Below are positions 8,415-17,139 of a stretch of DNA of 64,000 nt, piece after piece. Below the pieces are notes generated by a model. That model did not search any database, was not told where the DNA came from, and was given only the letters and a program-made list of their open reading frames with translations. This stretch comes from Ectopseudomonas guguanensis (GTDB lineage Bacteria; Pseudomonadota; Gammaproteobacteria; Pseudomonadales; Pseudomonadaceae): contig NZ_FNJJ01000005.1 in NCBI RefSeq assembly GCF_900104265.1, positions 1 through 64,000 on the forward strand, read 5' to 3'. The translations under genes were made by a program, and so were the position numbers. Each line of letters opens with the position of its first letter. Position 1 is the first letter of the stretch.

Positions 8415-9475
8415 TGCGGAACCTTGATCGCCAGATGCGCGGGCCACTCGGCGTCGGAGTCGAGGCGCAGGTAGGCCATGCCCGGTACGCCGGTCTTGAC
8501 CTGCTGCAGGTGTTTTTGCAGCAGCTCGGGATCGATGCGCGCCTTGACCCGGAACATCAGCTTCTCGCGCTCGCTGGCGGTTTCCACGGTCTTCGGGGTG
8601 AACTGGGCGACGCTGGCGACATAGCTGACCCTGGCCGGGATCACGTATTGCGGCGCGGCGTCGATCACCAGGCGCACCTCGCTGCCGAGGGCGACGCGGC
8701 CGGCCTGGCGCTCGGGCAGGAAGAAGGTCATGTAGACGTCGGTGAGATCCACCAGGTTGAGCAGCTTGCCGCCGGCGCCGAGTACCTCGCCGGGTTGCGT
8801 GACGCGGTATTGCACGCGGCCGGCGCGCGGCGCCCTGAGCAGGCTGTCGTCGATGTCCACCTGCAGGCGTTCGACGCTGGCGCGGGCCGCCTCGCTGGCC
8901 GATTGCGCCTCGATGGCCTGTGATTGCGCCGCGGCGATGCCGGCCGTGGCCGCGCTGACCTGGGCGCGCGCTGCCGCCAGCGCGGCCTCGGCGCTCTGCA
9001 GGCGGGCCAGGTCATCATCCAGTTGCTGCTGGGCCATGGCGTTGCGCTGCACCAGGGTGGCGCTGCGCGCATGACGCTTGCGCGCCGCCTCCAGCTCCGC
9101 CTGGCGCTGGCGTACTACGGCCTCGGCGGCGAGCTTTTCGCTCTCGCGCAGGCGGATCTGGCTGGCTGCGGTGACTTCGCCGTTCTCGGCCTGACGCAGC
9201 TGGGCGCGGGCCTGGGCCAGCTGGGCTTCGAGCACCTGGGTATCCATGCGCGCAAGAATCTGGCCCGGCTCGACGAAGTCACCTTCGTCGACTTCGATGC
9301 TGGCGATGCGCCCGGCCAGCTTGGTCGCCACATCCACTTCAGTGGCCTCGATGCGCCCGTTGCCGCTGGCGAAACCCTCGCCCAGCCCGTCCGGACGCAG
9401 CTGCCACCAGGCGAACGCTGCCAGCAGGGCGAGCCCGGCGGCCAGCAGATAGGGCAGATGAGGTGGTTTTTTCAT
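8411..9475 (-). CDS. yhiI: HlyD-family membrane fusion protein (YhiI-like)
   Basis: A 354-aa periplasmic adaptor. The N-terminal membrane anchor is [17 protein letters not shown] (residues ~9-25). It is followed by the biotinyl/lipoyl-like half motif ([20 protein letters not shown]), a long coiled-coil hairpin rich in Ala/Gln/Arg (about 80-215), the second half ([20 protein letters not shown]) and a beta-barrel. The start is the Met at 9475, just before KKPPHLPYL; the longer frame upstream looks untranslated. It is the first gene of the three-gene operon and should link the RbbA/YhhJ inner-membrane complex to an outer-membrane channel; no TolC homologue is encoded here. Confidence 0.87.
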   Translation of the reverse strand: MKKPPHLPYLLAAGLALLAAFAWWQLRPDGLGEGFASGNGRIEATEVDVATKLAGRIASIEVDEGDFVEPGQILARMDTQVLEAQLAQARAQLRQAENGEVTAASQIRLRESEKLAAEAVVRQRQAELEAARKRHARSATLVQRNAMAQQQLDDDLARLQSAEAALAAARAQVSAATAGIAAAQSQAIEAQSASEAARASVERLQVDIDDSLLRAPRAGRVQYRVTQPGEVLGAGGKLLNLVDLTDVYMTFFLPERQAGRVALGSEVRLVIDAAPQYVIPARVSYVASVAQFTPKTVETASEREKLMFRVKARIDPELLQKHLQQVKTGVPGMAYLRLDSDAEWPAHLAIKVPQ

Positions 9476-9567
9476 GGTCGCTGCTTCCCTTCGGTCACCC
9501 CCTTGGCGGGGCTTCATCGGCAGGCTTCCATTCTCGTCCGTCCGCTCCACGGCGGTCTTGATGCAGG

Positions 9568-11406
9568 TCAAGCGTCAGGCGGCTGCCACAGGTAGGTGCA
9601 ATTGCGGCCGCGACGCTTGGCGCCATAGAGCGCCTGGTCGCTGCGCGATACCAGCTCGCCGGGCTGCTCGTCGTCGACCGGGTCGAGCACCGCCAGGCCG
9701 ATGCTCAGGCTCAGGCGTCCCAGCGGGCTGGCAGGGTGGGCGATGGCCAGGCTGGCGATGCCGTCATGGATGCGCGCCGCCACGTGTTCGGCACCGTCCA
9801 GACCGGTGTCGGCCAGGATGATGACGAATTCCTCGCCGCCGTAGCGGCAGGCCACGTCGCCCTCGCGCTGCAGGCTCTCCTGCAGCACCGTGCTGACCTT
9901 GCGCAGCGCATCGTCACCGGCCAGGTGGCCGAGGGCGTCGTTGTAGGCCTTGAAGTGATCGATATCCAGCATCAGCAGGGCCAGTGGCGCGCCGCTGCGG
10001 CGCAGGCGACGCAGTTCGGAGGGCAGTTGCTGGTCGAAATAGCGGCGGTTGTACAGCCCGGTCAGGCCGTCGAGCTGCGACAGGCGCTGCAGCTGCGCCT
10101 CCAGTTGCAGGCGCTCGCTGTTGTCACGCGATACCGCGATGAGGAATTCGCGGCCGTGCAGCTGCACCAGCTGGGTGTTGATCTCCGCCGGCTGGCGGCT
10201 GCCATCGCGGCGGATCAGCTCGCGCTGGAAGATTCGCGAGAGGTTGTCGCGTTGCGCCTGGCGGGCCTGCTCCAGCCAGCGATGGAAGCCCGGCATGAGC
10301 TTTTCCGGAGTCTCGCGCAGCAGCTCGGCGAACTGCTCGGGGCGGTAGCCGAGCGTGGCGTAGGTGGCCTGGTTCATGTGCAGCAGCTCGCGGCTGTCGC
10401 TGTCGAAGATGAACAGGCCGTCGTGGCTGGAGTCGGTGAGGTCGAGCACCAGTTGCAGGCGTTCGCGGTTTTCGCGCAGGCGCTGTTCGGTTTCTTCGCG
10501 GCGCTCGGCCTCCACCTTGAAGCGCCGGTTGGCCGCCTGCAGGGCGTGGGCGCGACGGCTGTTCTCCAGGGCCAGGGCGAGGGCGGCGACCAGCAGCAGG
10601 CTGATCGCCAGGCTGGCGCCGAGCACCACGCCGGGCAACGGCGAACCCAACTGTTCGAGCAATTGCGCAGTGGGGCTCAGGCGCAGGGCGAAACCCTGGT
10701 TGTTGAGCAGGCTGATGCCCAGCTGCAGGCTGTGCCGTTCATCGGCCTGCGCCGCGCCATGACGAAACAGGCTGTGGCCGTTCTCCAGCAATTCGACGTT
10801 GAAGTCGTCGCGGTCGATCTGGGTGAGCAGTTGCAGCATCAGTGGCTCGACGCGAAACACGCCCTGGAGAAAACCGTCGAAGACCCGGGCGCCGTCCTGG
10901 GTACGATACAGCGGGGTATAGAGCACGAAGCCGCGGCCGCCCTGGACCAGTTCGAAGCTGTTGGAGAAGCGCTGCTCGCCGCTCTGGCGAGCCTCCATCG
11001 CCAGCGAGTAGTTGGGGTGTTGCGGGTGCAGACGAAAACTCAGCGCCGCCTCGTTGCCGGCCAACGGCAGCAGCCAGCGCATGCGCAAGTCGTCACCGAC
11101 CCACTGAATCGACTGGTAGGCGGGGAAGCCTCGCAACGCGCGCTCCACCTCCTCGTCCCAGCTGGCGCGTGGCAGACGGCCGAGGCTGTTCCACAGGCGG
11201 GCGATGCGCTCGAGGCTGGCCACTTCCAGGTGCAGCGTGCTTTCCAGTTGGCGTACCAGGGCACGTGCCTGGTAACCGACGCGCTCGTCGACGCGTTGCA
11301 GCTGTACGGCCTCGATCTGCCGCCAGAGCAGCACGCTGGCGCTGCTCAGCACCACCAACAGGAAAGCCAGCGCAAGCCGCGCTGGCCAGACAGAAGATGC
11401 CGACAT
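9568..11406 (-). CDS. CHASE-PAS-GGDEF diguanylate cyclase
   Basis: A 612-aa membrane sensor. Helix 1 is at residues ~9-28 and helix 2 at ~255-278 ([19 protein letters not shown]). Between them is a periplasmic CHASE domain ([30 protein letters not shown]). A short coiled coil leads to a PAS domain (about 325-430) and a C-terminal GGDEF domain (about 440-606). The active-site loop is RYGGEEF, and an REGD inhibitory I-site lies five residues before it, so it should synthesise c-di-GMP with product inhibition. GGGAG precedes ATG 11406. A 92-bp gap separates it from the hlyD-like gene downstream on the same strand, so co-transcription is possible. Confidence 0.92.
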   Translation of the reverse strand: MSASSVWPARLALAFLLVVLSSASVLLWRQIEAVQLQRVDERVGYQARALVRQLESTLHLEVASLERIARLWNSLGRLPRASWDEEVERALRGFPAYQSIQWVGDDLRMRWLLPLAGNEAALSFRLHPQHPNYSLAMEARQSGEQRFSNSFELVQGGRGFVLYTPLYRTQDGARVFDGFLQGVFRVEPLMLQLLTQIDRDDFNVELLENGHSLFRHGAAQADERHSLQLGISLLNNQGFALRLSPTAQLLEQLGSPLPGVVLGASLAISLLLVAALALALENSRRAHALQAANRRFKVEAERREETEQRLRENRERLQLVLDLTDSSHDGLFIFDSDSRELLHMNQATYATLGYRPEQFAELLRETPEKLMPGFHRWLEQARQAQRDNLSRIFQRELIRRDGSRQPAEINTQLVQLHGREFLIAVSRDNSERLQLEAQLQRLSQLDGLTGLYNRRYFDQQLPSELRRLRRSGAPLALLMLDIDHFKAYNDALGHLAGDDALRKVSTVLQESLQREGDVACRYGGEEFVIILADTGLDGAEHVAARIHDGIASLAIAHPASPLGRLSLSIGLAVLDPVDDEQPGELVSRSDQALYGAKRRGRNCTYLWQPPDA

Positions 11407-11455
11407 GGATAACTCCCAAGGCTCTGTGTGGTGATAGCACAGTGCTGTCAGCTAC

Positions 11456-11905
11456 TCAACGCATGGCGAGAATCGCCTGCCATTGGCTTTCGCTCACCGG
11501 CATCACCGACAGGCGACTGCCGCGCTGCACCAGCGCCAGGTCGGCGAGCAGCGGGTTGTTCTTCAACTGCTGCAGGGCCAGTACCTCGTCGAAGGCCTCG
11601 ACGAACTCCACGTCCAGGGCGCTCCAGGGATTCTTCTCGGCACTGGCCTTGGGGTCGTGGTAGTGGCTTTGCGGGTCCAGCGCGGTGGGGTCCGGGTAGA
11701 CCTCGCCGGCAATGCGTGCGATGCCTGCGATACCCGGTTGCGGGCAGCTGGAGTGATAGAAGAAGAACAGCTCGCCCGCTTTCATCGTTCGCATGAAGTT
11801 GCGCGCTTGGTAATTGCGCACGCCATCCCAGCGCGTTTTGCCCACCCGCTTCAGATCGTGGATGGACAGTTCGTCGGGTTCCGATTTCATCAGCCAATAA
11901 GGCAT
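11456..11905 (-). CDS. EVE domain-containing protein
   Basis: A 149-aa single-domain EVE protein (PUA-like fold), close to the thymocyte nuclear protein 1 family. Visible signatures are YWLMKSEPDE at the N-terminus, WDGVRNYQARNFMR, ELFFFYHSS and GIAGIARIAGEVYPDPTA. EVE domains are thought to bind modified bases in DNA or RNA; no enzymatic residue set is known. CAGGAG lies upstream of ATG 11905. It is transcribed away from ygfA, and a small membrane protein gene lies on the opposite strand at 12100. Confidence 0.9.
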   Translation of the reverse strand: MPYWLMKSEPDELSIHDLKRVGKTRWDGVRNYQARNFMRTMKAGELFFFYHSSCPQPGIAGIARIAGEVYPDPTALDPQSHYHDPKASAEKNPWSALDVEFVEAFDEVLALQQLKNNPLLADLALVQRGSRLSVMPVSESQWQAILAMR

Positions 11906-12099
11906 GAACTTTGCTCCTGCAGGTCTGCCCGTAAGCGGACGCGTGTTTCAGTGAGATCTCCGACAGCCGGTTGGCGGCGGAAATTGCGTAGCGTCTTTTA
12001 CTGGCGGAAAATGCCCGGCTAAACGCCTGGCGCCGTCATGTTGCATAGAACAATAACGCGCGACCAACGCGCGCATTGCCTGGAAGGGGGAGGCAATAG

Positions 12100-12231
12100 A
12101 TGAAACGCAAGCCAGATCTTTTGTGGGTTCTCGTCGTACTGTTCAGTCTGGGCGTGGTTACCACGGGTTACACCCAGAGCCTTTGGGAGCGCCAGAGCGA
12201 CGCTCCGATCAATGTAACGCAGCAGCCCTGA
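12100..12231 (+). CDS. Conserved small single-pass membrane protein (43 aa)
   Basis: The frame starts ATG 12100 after a GGAAGGGGGAGG purine tract ~7 nt upstream. It encodes 43 residues: a basic start (MKRKPDLL), one hydrophobic helix (WVLVVLFSLGVVTTGY) and a polar tail ending NVTQQP. The positive-inside pattern predicts the N-terminus in the cytoplasm. I do not recognise a named family. I recall small hypothetical genes at this place, between ygfA and the EVE gene, in other Pseudomonas genomes. The good ribosome-binding site and protein-like composition support a real gene; function unknown. Confidence 0.6.
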   Translation: MKRKPDLLWVLVVLFSLGVVTTGYTQSLWERQSDAPINVTQQP

Positions 12232-12285
12232 CTCATCGGCTGCCGGCGTAGGCACCGCAGGGAGCGCGGTGCGCCGCTTCTGTTC

Positions 12286-12882
12286 TCAATACCAGGCCCT
12301 GTCCGTCACCGTCGCCTGCAAGGGCACGTCCCAGCTGGCCATCGCCAGTTCGTCCACGCGCTGACACTCATGCGCCAGGCCCAGTAGTGTCGGCATGTGC
12401 CAATTTTTGCGCCTGTGCAGATAAGCCAGGCTGCGGTCGTAGAAGCCGCCCCCCATGCCCAGGCGTCCGCCACGATCATCGAAGCCCACCAATGGCAGCA
12501 GCACCAGATCCAGCGCCCAGACCTTGCGTTGACGCTTGGGCTGCGGGCGCGGTTCGAGGATGCGAAAGCGATTGCCCGCCAGCTTCTCGTGCCGGGTGAC
12601 GCGCTGAAACACCATCTTGGTGCGTGGCCAGGCGCTGAGCACCGGCAGGTAGGTGCGCTTGCCGCGTTTCTGCGCAGCAGCCAGCAACGGGCGCGGATCG
12701 ATTTCGCCATCGTTGGGCAGGTACAGAGCGATATGCCTGGCGCGGCGAAATGCAGGACTCTGCACCAGTTGTCGATAAAGCTTGCGGGCGGCAGTGCGTT
12801 GCTGGCTGCGGCTGAGCGCTCGACGACGCTGGCGCAGCACGCGGCGCAGTTGCGGGCGACTGAGTGGTGCGGAGGCGGTCAT
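12286..12882 (-). CDS. ygfA: 5-formyltetrahydrofolate cyclo-ligase
   Basis: A 198-aa enzyme that converts 5-formyl-THF to 5,10-methenyl-THF using ATP. The N-terminal basic helix RRVLRQRRRALS carries the phosphate-binding arginines. YLPNDGEIDPRPLL forms the substrate pocket. The C-terminal signature LVLLPLVGFDDRGGRLGMGGGFYDRSL is the family's ATP/Mg loop. It lies directly downstream of the 6S RNA gene and is probably co-transcribed with it, an arrangement conserved in gammaproteobacteria (ssrS-ygfA). No good Shine-Dalgarno precedes ATG 12882, so translation may depend on the processed ssrS-ygfA transcript. Confidence 0.93.
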   Translation of the reverse strand: MTASAPLSRPQLRRVLRQRRRALSRSQQRTAARKLYRQLVQSPAFRRARHIALYLPNDGEIDPRPLLAAAQKRGKRTYLPVLSAWPRTKMVFQRVTRHEKLAGNRFRILEPRPQPKRQRKVWALDLVLLPLVGFDDRGGRLGMGGGFYDRSLAYLHRRKNWHMPTLLGLAHECQRVDELAMASWDVPLQATVTDRAWY

Positions 12883-12904
12883 GAGAACAGGAGGGGGCGA
12901 GGCA

Positions 12905-12920
12905 GGTAGCCGTGGCTACC
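12905..12920 (-). other. Short perfect hairpin between 6S RNA and ygfA
   Basis: GGTAGCC-GT-GGCTACC forms a 7-bp perfect stem just after the 3' end of 6S RNA and ahead of the ygfA start. There is no T-run, so it looks like a processing or stability element rather than a terminator. Confidence 0.4.
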
Positions 12921-12929
12921 GGGGGAAAT

Positions 12930-13110
12930 GATGACTTCCCAGCGTGCCGCTGTCGGTTTAGCCCTTGAACCCGAAAGTTCAAGGTGGAGGTTGCAGGAGG
13001 CGTTAAGGCTTTCCGTCAGGCGGACATGCACACCGGCCCCAACATGCAACCCCCGTGGTTGTGCGTATCGGCTCAGGGACATCCCCGACTGGCGCACACC
13101 CCAGGAAGTT
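12930..13110 (-). ncRNA. ssrS: 6S RNA
   Basis: On the minus strand the segment runs from about 13110 to 12930 between zapA and ygfA, the conserved ssrS locus. The ends pair: 5' ACTTCCTGGGGTGTGCG with 3' CGGCACGCTGGGAAGT. The interior contains CCTGAGCCGATACGCACAAC, GGGGTTGCATGTTGG, and CTTGAACTTTCGGGTTCAAG hairpin sequence, matching what I remember of Pseudomonas 6S RNA. A TATACT -10 box lies at 13118-13123 on the same strand, placing the 5' end near 13110. 6S RNA mimics an open promoter and sequesters sigma70 RNA polymerase in stationary phase. Ends are approximate. Confidence 0.85.
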
Positions 13111-13177
13111 GCGCCCAGTATACCCGAACAGAGGGCTTGCGGGGCGGCCTGCGACGAACAGGCAGGCATTCCGGCGC

Positions 13178-13483
13178 TCAGGATGCCGAGTCGTCGGCCA
13201 GGGCCTGGTCAACGCGATCGAGCAGATCGCGCACCTGCTGGCGGGTGGAGCTGGCGTCCTGGTCCAGGCGTTGCTGCTTGTGCAGCAGGTCGTGGGTAAT
13301 GTTCAGCGCGGCCATCACGGCGACGCGGTCGGCGCCGATCACCTTGCCGCTGGTGCGGATCTCGCGCATCTTGCCGTCCAGGTAACGGGCGGCGCTTTCC
13401 AGGTTGGCGCGTTCGTCCTGCGGGCAGGCGATGCAATATTCTTTGTCCAGGATGTGGACGGTCACGGTGTTCGACTGGGTCAT
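13178..13483 (-). CDS. zapA: Cell division protein ZapA
   Basis: A 101-aa ZapA. It crosslinks FtsZ filaments at midcell. The globular head has VTVHILDKEYCIACPQDE and LESAARYLDGKM. The C-terminal coiled coil runs from about residue 60 (AALNITHDLLHKQQRL) to the end. The start overlaps the stop of the upstream zapB-like gene by 4 bp, so the two are translationally coupled. 6S RNA follows about 70 bp downstream on the same strand. Confidence 0.93.
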   Translation of the reverse strand: MTQSNTVTVHILDKEYCIACPQDERANLESAARYLDGKMREIRTSGKVIGADRVAVMAALNITHDLLHKQQRLDQDASSTRQQVRDLLDRVDQALADDSAS

Positions 13484-13689
13484 GTGTCCTGCTCCAGGGC
13501 TTTGAGGCGCGAAATCATCGATTCGACCTTGTGCCGGGCCAATTCGTTCTTTTCGATCAGATGGGCGCGTTCCTCGCGCCAGGCCTGTTCATTCGCCAGC
13601 AGGAGTCGGTTGTGAGCCTTCAGCTGCTCGACACGCTGGATCAGCAGCTCCAGCTTGGCGGTCAATGCGTGCAGTTCGGCGTCTTCCAT
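13480..13689 (-). CDS. TIGR02449/ZapB-like small coiled-coil protein
   Basis: A 69-aa all-helical protein with heptad spacing of Leu/Ile throughout (LTAKLELLIQRVEQLKAHNRL, then IEKNELARHKVESMISRLKAL). This matches the pseudomonad TIGR02449 family found immediately upstream of zapA, which is proposed to act with ZapA in Z-ring organisation like ZapB of enterics. Sequence identity to E. coli ZapB is not obvious by eye, so the symbol is left out. It is the first gene of the zapB-like, zapA, ssrS, ygfA transcription order and diverges from the UPF0149-pepP operon. Confidence 0.82.
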   Translation of the reverse strand: MEDAELHALTAKLELLIQRVEQLKAHNRLLLANEQAWREERAHLIEKNELARHKVESMISRLKALEQDT

Positions 13690-14025
13690 GGGCTCTCGCT
13701 ATGGGAGGGAATGGCTGGACTATATAGGCCTGTCCCGTTCAGGGCACCTCTAAAAACTACCTGCGTTGTCATCACTGCGTTAAAAACAAGCTCAAAATGC
13801 TCATTTACAACTCGTAAACTGCGCTTTCTCGCTTGTTTTTGCCTTGTGCTGACTGCCTCGCCTACGTTTTTAGATGCGCCCGTCATGGGTCAAACCTCGG
13901 TCGGCAGGGGTGTGATGCAGATGGCGGCATCACACCGGCGGCCTCGGATGGTCTTGGCGCGTCTGCCGGTGCTAGGATACGAGGCCTCCATTCTAGAGAT
14001 TGCGCCGCCTGGCGCCTAGCTATCT
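13690..14025. other. Divergent promoter region holding a palindromic repeat
   Basis: This 336-bp gap separates the divergent zapB-like and UPF0149 genes. Nearly half of it is the 140-bp palindromic element at 13742-13881. The remaining ~140 bp before ATG 14026 must contain the pepP operon promoter, but no convincing -35/-10 pair stands out. Confidence 0.5.
13742..13881. repeat. 140-bp MITE-like nested palindromic element (CTACCTGCGTTG family)
   Basis: The ends GGGCACCTCTAAAAAC (13742-13757) and GTTTTTAGATGCGCCC (13866-13881) are inverted copies with 14 of 16 bases matching. Inside are further palindromes: AAAAACAAGC/GCTTGTTTTT and TTTAC/GTAAA. The start contains CTACCTGCGTTGTCAT, which recurs (inverted, with GCCAT) in the element before gcvT at 21421-21527. 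It contains no plausible gene. Confidence 0.65.
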
Positions 14026-14580
14026 ATGTCGATTCCAAGCTCTCCCTACGCCGCCTTCGCCGCTCTGCTCAGCAGCGCCGGGCATTCCGTTTCCCCTGCC
14101 GAACTGCATGGCCTGCTGCTGGGGCGCAGCTGCGCCGGTGCCGGCTTCGATGCCGATGCCTGGCTGCTTGACGCGGCCGATCTGCTCGGCGGCGAGCCGC
14201 AGGACAACGTGCGCCAGGCGCTGATCGGCTTGCAGGAGATGGTCAAGGGCGAGCTGTGCAGCGAGGACATCACCGTAGTGCTGCTGTTGCCGGATGACGA
14301 AACCCCGCTGGCGCAGCGCGCAGCCGCTCTGGGTCAATGGTGCCAGGGCTTTCTTGCAGGCTTCGGTCTGACCGCCCGTGACGGCGCGCTGAGTGCCGAG
14401 GCCATGGAAGTGTTGCAGGATCTCTCCGCCATCGCCCAGGTGCAGAGCGCCCTGGAAGAATCCGAAGATGGCGAGAGCGACTATATGGAGGTCATGGAGT
14501 ACCTGCGTGTGGCGCCGCTGCTGCTGTTCACCGAGTGCGCCAAGCCCGTCGCGCCTGCCGCCAAACCCTCCCTGCACTGA
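14026..14580 (+). CDS. UPF0149 (YgfB/YecA-like) family protein
   Basis: A 184-aa mostly helical protein of the YgfB family. The N-terminal motif [14 protein letters not shown] and the central [13 protein letters not shown] are the family signatures, and an acidic segment [19 protein letters not shown] follows. It is the first gene of the pepP-ubiH-ubiI operon, in the same order as in PAO1. In P. aeruginosa, YgfB has been reported to restrain expression of the AmpDh3 amidase and so influence beta-lactam resistance; applying that here is inference. The C-terminal SEC-C zinc motif of longer YecA proteins is missing, as is normal for the short form. Confidence 0.88.
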   Translation: MSIPSSPYAAFAALLSSAGHSVSPAELHGLLLGRSCAGAGFDADAWLLDAADLLGGEPQDNVRQALIGLQEMVKGELCSEDITVVLLLPDDETPLAQRAAALGQWCQGFLAGFGLTARDGALSAEAMEVLQDLSAIAQVQSALEESEDGESDYMEVMEYLRVAPLLLFTECAKPVAPAAKPSLH

Positions 14581-14599
14581 TTGCCTGTCGGAGCCTGCC

Positions 14600-15934
14600 T
14601 TGATCAGCATCCCCAAGTCCGAATATGCCCGTCGGCGCAAGGCGCTGATGGCGCAGATGGAACCCAACAGCATCGCCATCCTGCCGGCCGCGCCGGTGTA
14701 TATCCGCAACCGTGACGTCGAGCACGTCTACCGCCAGGACAGCGATTTCCAGTACCTCACCGGCTTCCCCGAGCCGGAGGCGGTGATGGCGCTGATCCCC
14801 GGGCGCGAGCATGGCGAGTACGTCCTGTTCTGCCGCGAGCGCGACCCGGAGCGCGAGCTGTGGGACGGTCTACGCGCCGGCCAGGACGGCGCGATCGCCA
14901 ACTACGGCGCCGACGATGCCTTCCCCATCGGCGATATCGACGACATCCTGCCCGGCCTGATCGAAGGCCGCGAGCGCGTCTACTATGCCATCGGCTGCAA
15001 CCAGGAGTTCGATCACCGGCTGATGGAATGGATCAACCATATCCGCGCCAAGGCGCGCCAGGGTGCCACGCCGCCGAACGAGTTCGTCGCCCTCGACCAT
15101 CTGCTGCACGACATGCGTCTGTACAAGTCGGCCGCCGAGGTGAAAGTGATGAAGGAAGCCGCCGAGATCAGTGCGCGCGCTCATGTGCGCGCCATGCAGG
15201 CCAGCCGCGCCGGGCTGTTCGAATACCACCTGGAAGCCGAGCTGGATTACGAGTTCCGCAAGGGCGGGGCGAAGATGCCGGCCTACGGCAGCATCGTCGC
15301 CGCTGGTAAAAATGCCTGCATCCTGCACTATCGCGAGAACGATGCGCCGCTCAAGGACGGCGATCTGGTGCTGATCGACGCCGGCTGCGAAATCGACTGC
15401 TACGCCAGCGACATCACCCGCACCTTCCCGGTCAGCGGCCGATTCTCCGCCGAGCAGAAGGCCATCTACGAGCTGGTCCTGGCCGCCCAGGAAGCCGCAT
15501 TCAAGGAGATCGCTCCGGGCAAGCACTGGAACGAGGCGCACGAGGCCACCGTGCGGGTGATCACCGCCGGCCTGGTGGAATTGGGCCTGCTCAGCGGCGA
15601 TGTCGACGAGCTGATCGCCAGCGAGGCCTACAAGGCTTTCTACATGCACCGCGCCGGCCACTGGCTGGGCATGGACGTGCACGATGTCGGCGACTACAAG
15701 GTCGGCGGCGAGTGGCGCGTGCTGGAGCCGGGCATGGCGATGACCGTCGAGCCGGGTATCTATATCGCCGCCGATAACGACAAGGTCGCCAAGAAGTGGC
15801 GCGGTATTGGCGTGCGCATCGAGGACGACGTGGTGGTGACCAGGCAGGGCTGCGAGATTCTCACCGGCGGCGTGCCCAAGACCGTCGCCGAGATCGAGGT
15901 GCTGATGGCCGCCGCACGTACCGAGGCCGCCTGA
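14600..15934 (+). CDS. pepP: Xaa-Pro aminopeptidase P
   Basis: A 444-aa metallopeptidase that removes N-terminal residues preceding proline. The N-terminal creatinase-like domain (residues 1-170) contains FQYLTGFPEPEAVMAL. The pita-bread catalytic domain carries the dimanganese ligands in DLVLIDAGCEIDCYASDITRTFP (two Asp), HRAGHWLGMDVHD (His), GMAMTVEPGIYI and GIGVRIEDDVV (two Glu). The start is TTG 14600 (ISIPKSEYARRRKALMAQM), with GGAG 7 nt upstream; this gives the normal 444-aa length. It sits 19 bp after the UPF0149 gene and 4 bp before ubiH, so it is operonic. Confidence 0.93.
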   Translation: MISIPKSEYARRRKALMAQMEPNSIAILPAAPVYIRNRDVEHVYRQDSDFQYLTGFPEPEAVMALIPGREHGEYVLFCRERDPERELWDGLRAGQDGAIANYGADDAFPIGDIDDILPGLIEGRERVYYAIGCNQEFDHRLMEWINHIRAKARQGATPPNEFVALDHLLHDMRLYKSAAEVKVMKEAAEISARAHVRAMQASRAGLFEYHLEAELDYEFRKGGAKMPAYGSIVAAGKNACILHYRENDAPLKDGDLVLIDAGCEIDCYASDITRTFPVSGRFSAEQKAIYELVLAAQEAAFKEIAPGKHWNEAHEATVRVITAGLVELGLLSGDVDELIASEAYKAFYMHRAGHWLGMDVHDVGDYKVGGEWRVLEPGMAMTVEPGIYIAADNDKVAKKWRGIGVRIEDDVVVTRQGCEILTGGVPKTVAEIEVLMAAARTEAA

Positions 15935-15938
15935 GCCC

Positions 15939-17123
15939 ATGTCCCGCGTGAACCTGGCGATCATCGGTGGTGGGCTGGTGGGCGCCAGCCTGGCGCTGGC
16001 CCTGCAGGACACTGCGCGTCAGCGCGGCTGGCGCATTGCTCTGATCGAACCCTTCGCCCCGGGCAGCGAATACCAGCCCAGCTATGATGCCCGCTCCACC
16101 GCGCTGTCCTACGGCAGCCGGCTGATCTACGAGCGCCTGGGCTTGTGGCAGCGCATTGCCCAGCGTGCCGAGCCAATCCAGCAGATTCACGTATCCGACC
16201 GCGGCCGCTTCGGCGCCACGCGTCTGCAGGCCATCGAGGAAGGCGTGCCGGCGCTCGGCTACGTGGTGGAGAACGCCTGGATCGGCCATTGCCTGTGGCA
16301 GGCGCTGGATCAGGAACTGATCGAGTGGCGCTGCCCCGCCGAGGTGGTGGGCATGCAGCGCCTGGGCGACGGCTATCGCCTGACCCTGAACGATGAGACC
16401 TGCCTCGATTGCGACCTGGCCGTGCTCGCCGACGGCGGGCGTTCCGCTCTGCGTGAACAGCTCGGCATCAACGTCAGCAGCAAGCCCTATGGACAGAGCG
16501 CACTGATCGCCAACGTCAGCCCGCTGGAGGCGCATCGTGGTCAGGCTTTCGAGCGCTTCACCGATGACGGCCCGATGGCCATGCTGCCGCTGGAAGGTAA
16601 CCGCTGCGCGCTGGTCTGGACGCGCAGCAACGCCGATGCCGAGCGCCTGTTGCGCGTCAGCGAGGCACAGTTTCTCGGCGAGCTGCAGCAGGCCTTCGGC
16701 TATCGTCTGGGCGCCTTGCAGCAGGTCGGTGCACGGCACCTCTATCCGCTGAGCCTGGTCGAGGCGCAGGAGCAGGTGCGGGCGCATTTGGTGGTGCTGG
16801 GCAATGCCGCGCACAGCCTGCACCCCATCGCAGGTCAGGGCTACAACCTGTCGCTGCGCGATACCCTGGCGCTGGCTGAAGTGTTGATCGCCAGCGAGGC
16901 GCCACTGGGCGATTTCGCCACGCTGCAGCGCTACCGGCAGCGGCAGCAGCTCGATCAGCAAATGACCGTCGGCTTTTCCGACCAGGTCACGCGGCTGTTC
17001 AGCAATGCCCAGCCGCTGCTGGCGGCGGGGCGCAACCTCGGCCTGCTTGGTCTCGACCTATTGCCGCCGGCCAAGCGCTGGTTCGCCCGGCAGGCCATGG
17101 GCATGGGCACGCGAAGTCTGTGA
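15939..17123 (+). CDS. ubiH: 2-octaprenyl-6-methoxyphenol hydroxylase
   Basis: A 394-aa class A flavoprotein monooxygenase of ubiquinone biosynthesis. The FAD ADP-binding motif is LAIIGGGLVGASLALAL (residues ~6-22), the middle motif is CDLAVLADGGRSALRE, and the second FAD motif is VVLGNAAHSLHPIAGQGYNLSLRD. The DARSTALSYGS segment favours UbiH over UbiI. It is co-transcribed with pepP and ubiI. The enzyme acts in the cytoplasmic Ubi complex, hydroxylating C1 of the benzenoid ring. Confidence 0.92.
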   Translation: MSRVNLAIIGGGLVGASLALALQDTARQRGWRIALIEPFAPGSEYQPSYDARSTALSYGSRLIYERLGLWQRIAQRAEPIQQIHVSDRGRFGATRLQAIEEGVPALGYVVENAWIGHCLWQALDQELIEWRCPAEVVGMQRLGDGYRLTLNDETCLDCDLAVLADGGRSALREQLGINVSSKPYGQSALIANVSPLEAHRGQAFERFTDDGPMAMLPLEGNRCALVWTRSNADAERLLRVSEAQFLGELQQAFGYRLGALQQVGARHLYPLSLVEAQEQVRAHLVVLGNAAHSLHPIAGQGYNLSLRDTLALAEVLIASEAPLGDFATLQRYRQRQQLDQQMTVGFSDQVTRLFSNAQPLLAAGRNLGLLGLDLLPPAKRWFARQAMGMGTRSL

Positions 17124-17139
17124 CAGCCAAGGAATGAAT

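Noticed and set aside
6633..8474. 613-codon open frame on the plus strand
   Set aside because: Antisense to rbbA, which has complete ABC motifs on the other strand.
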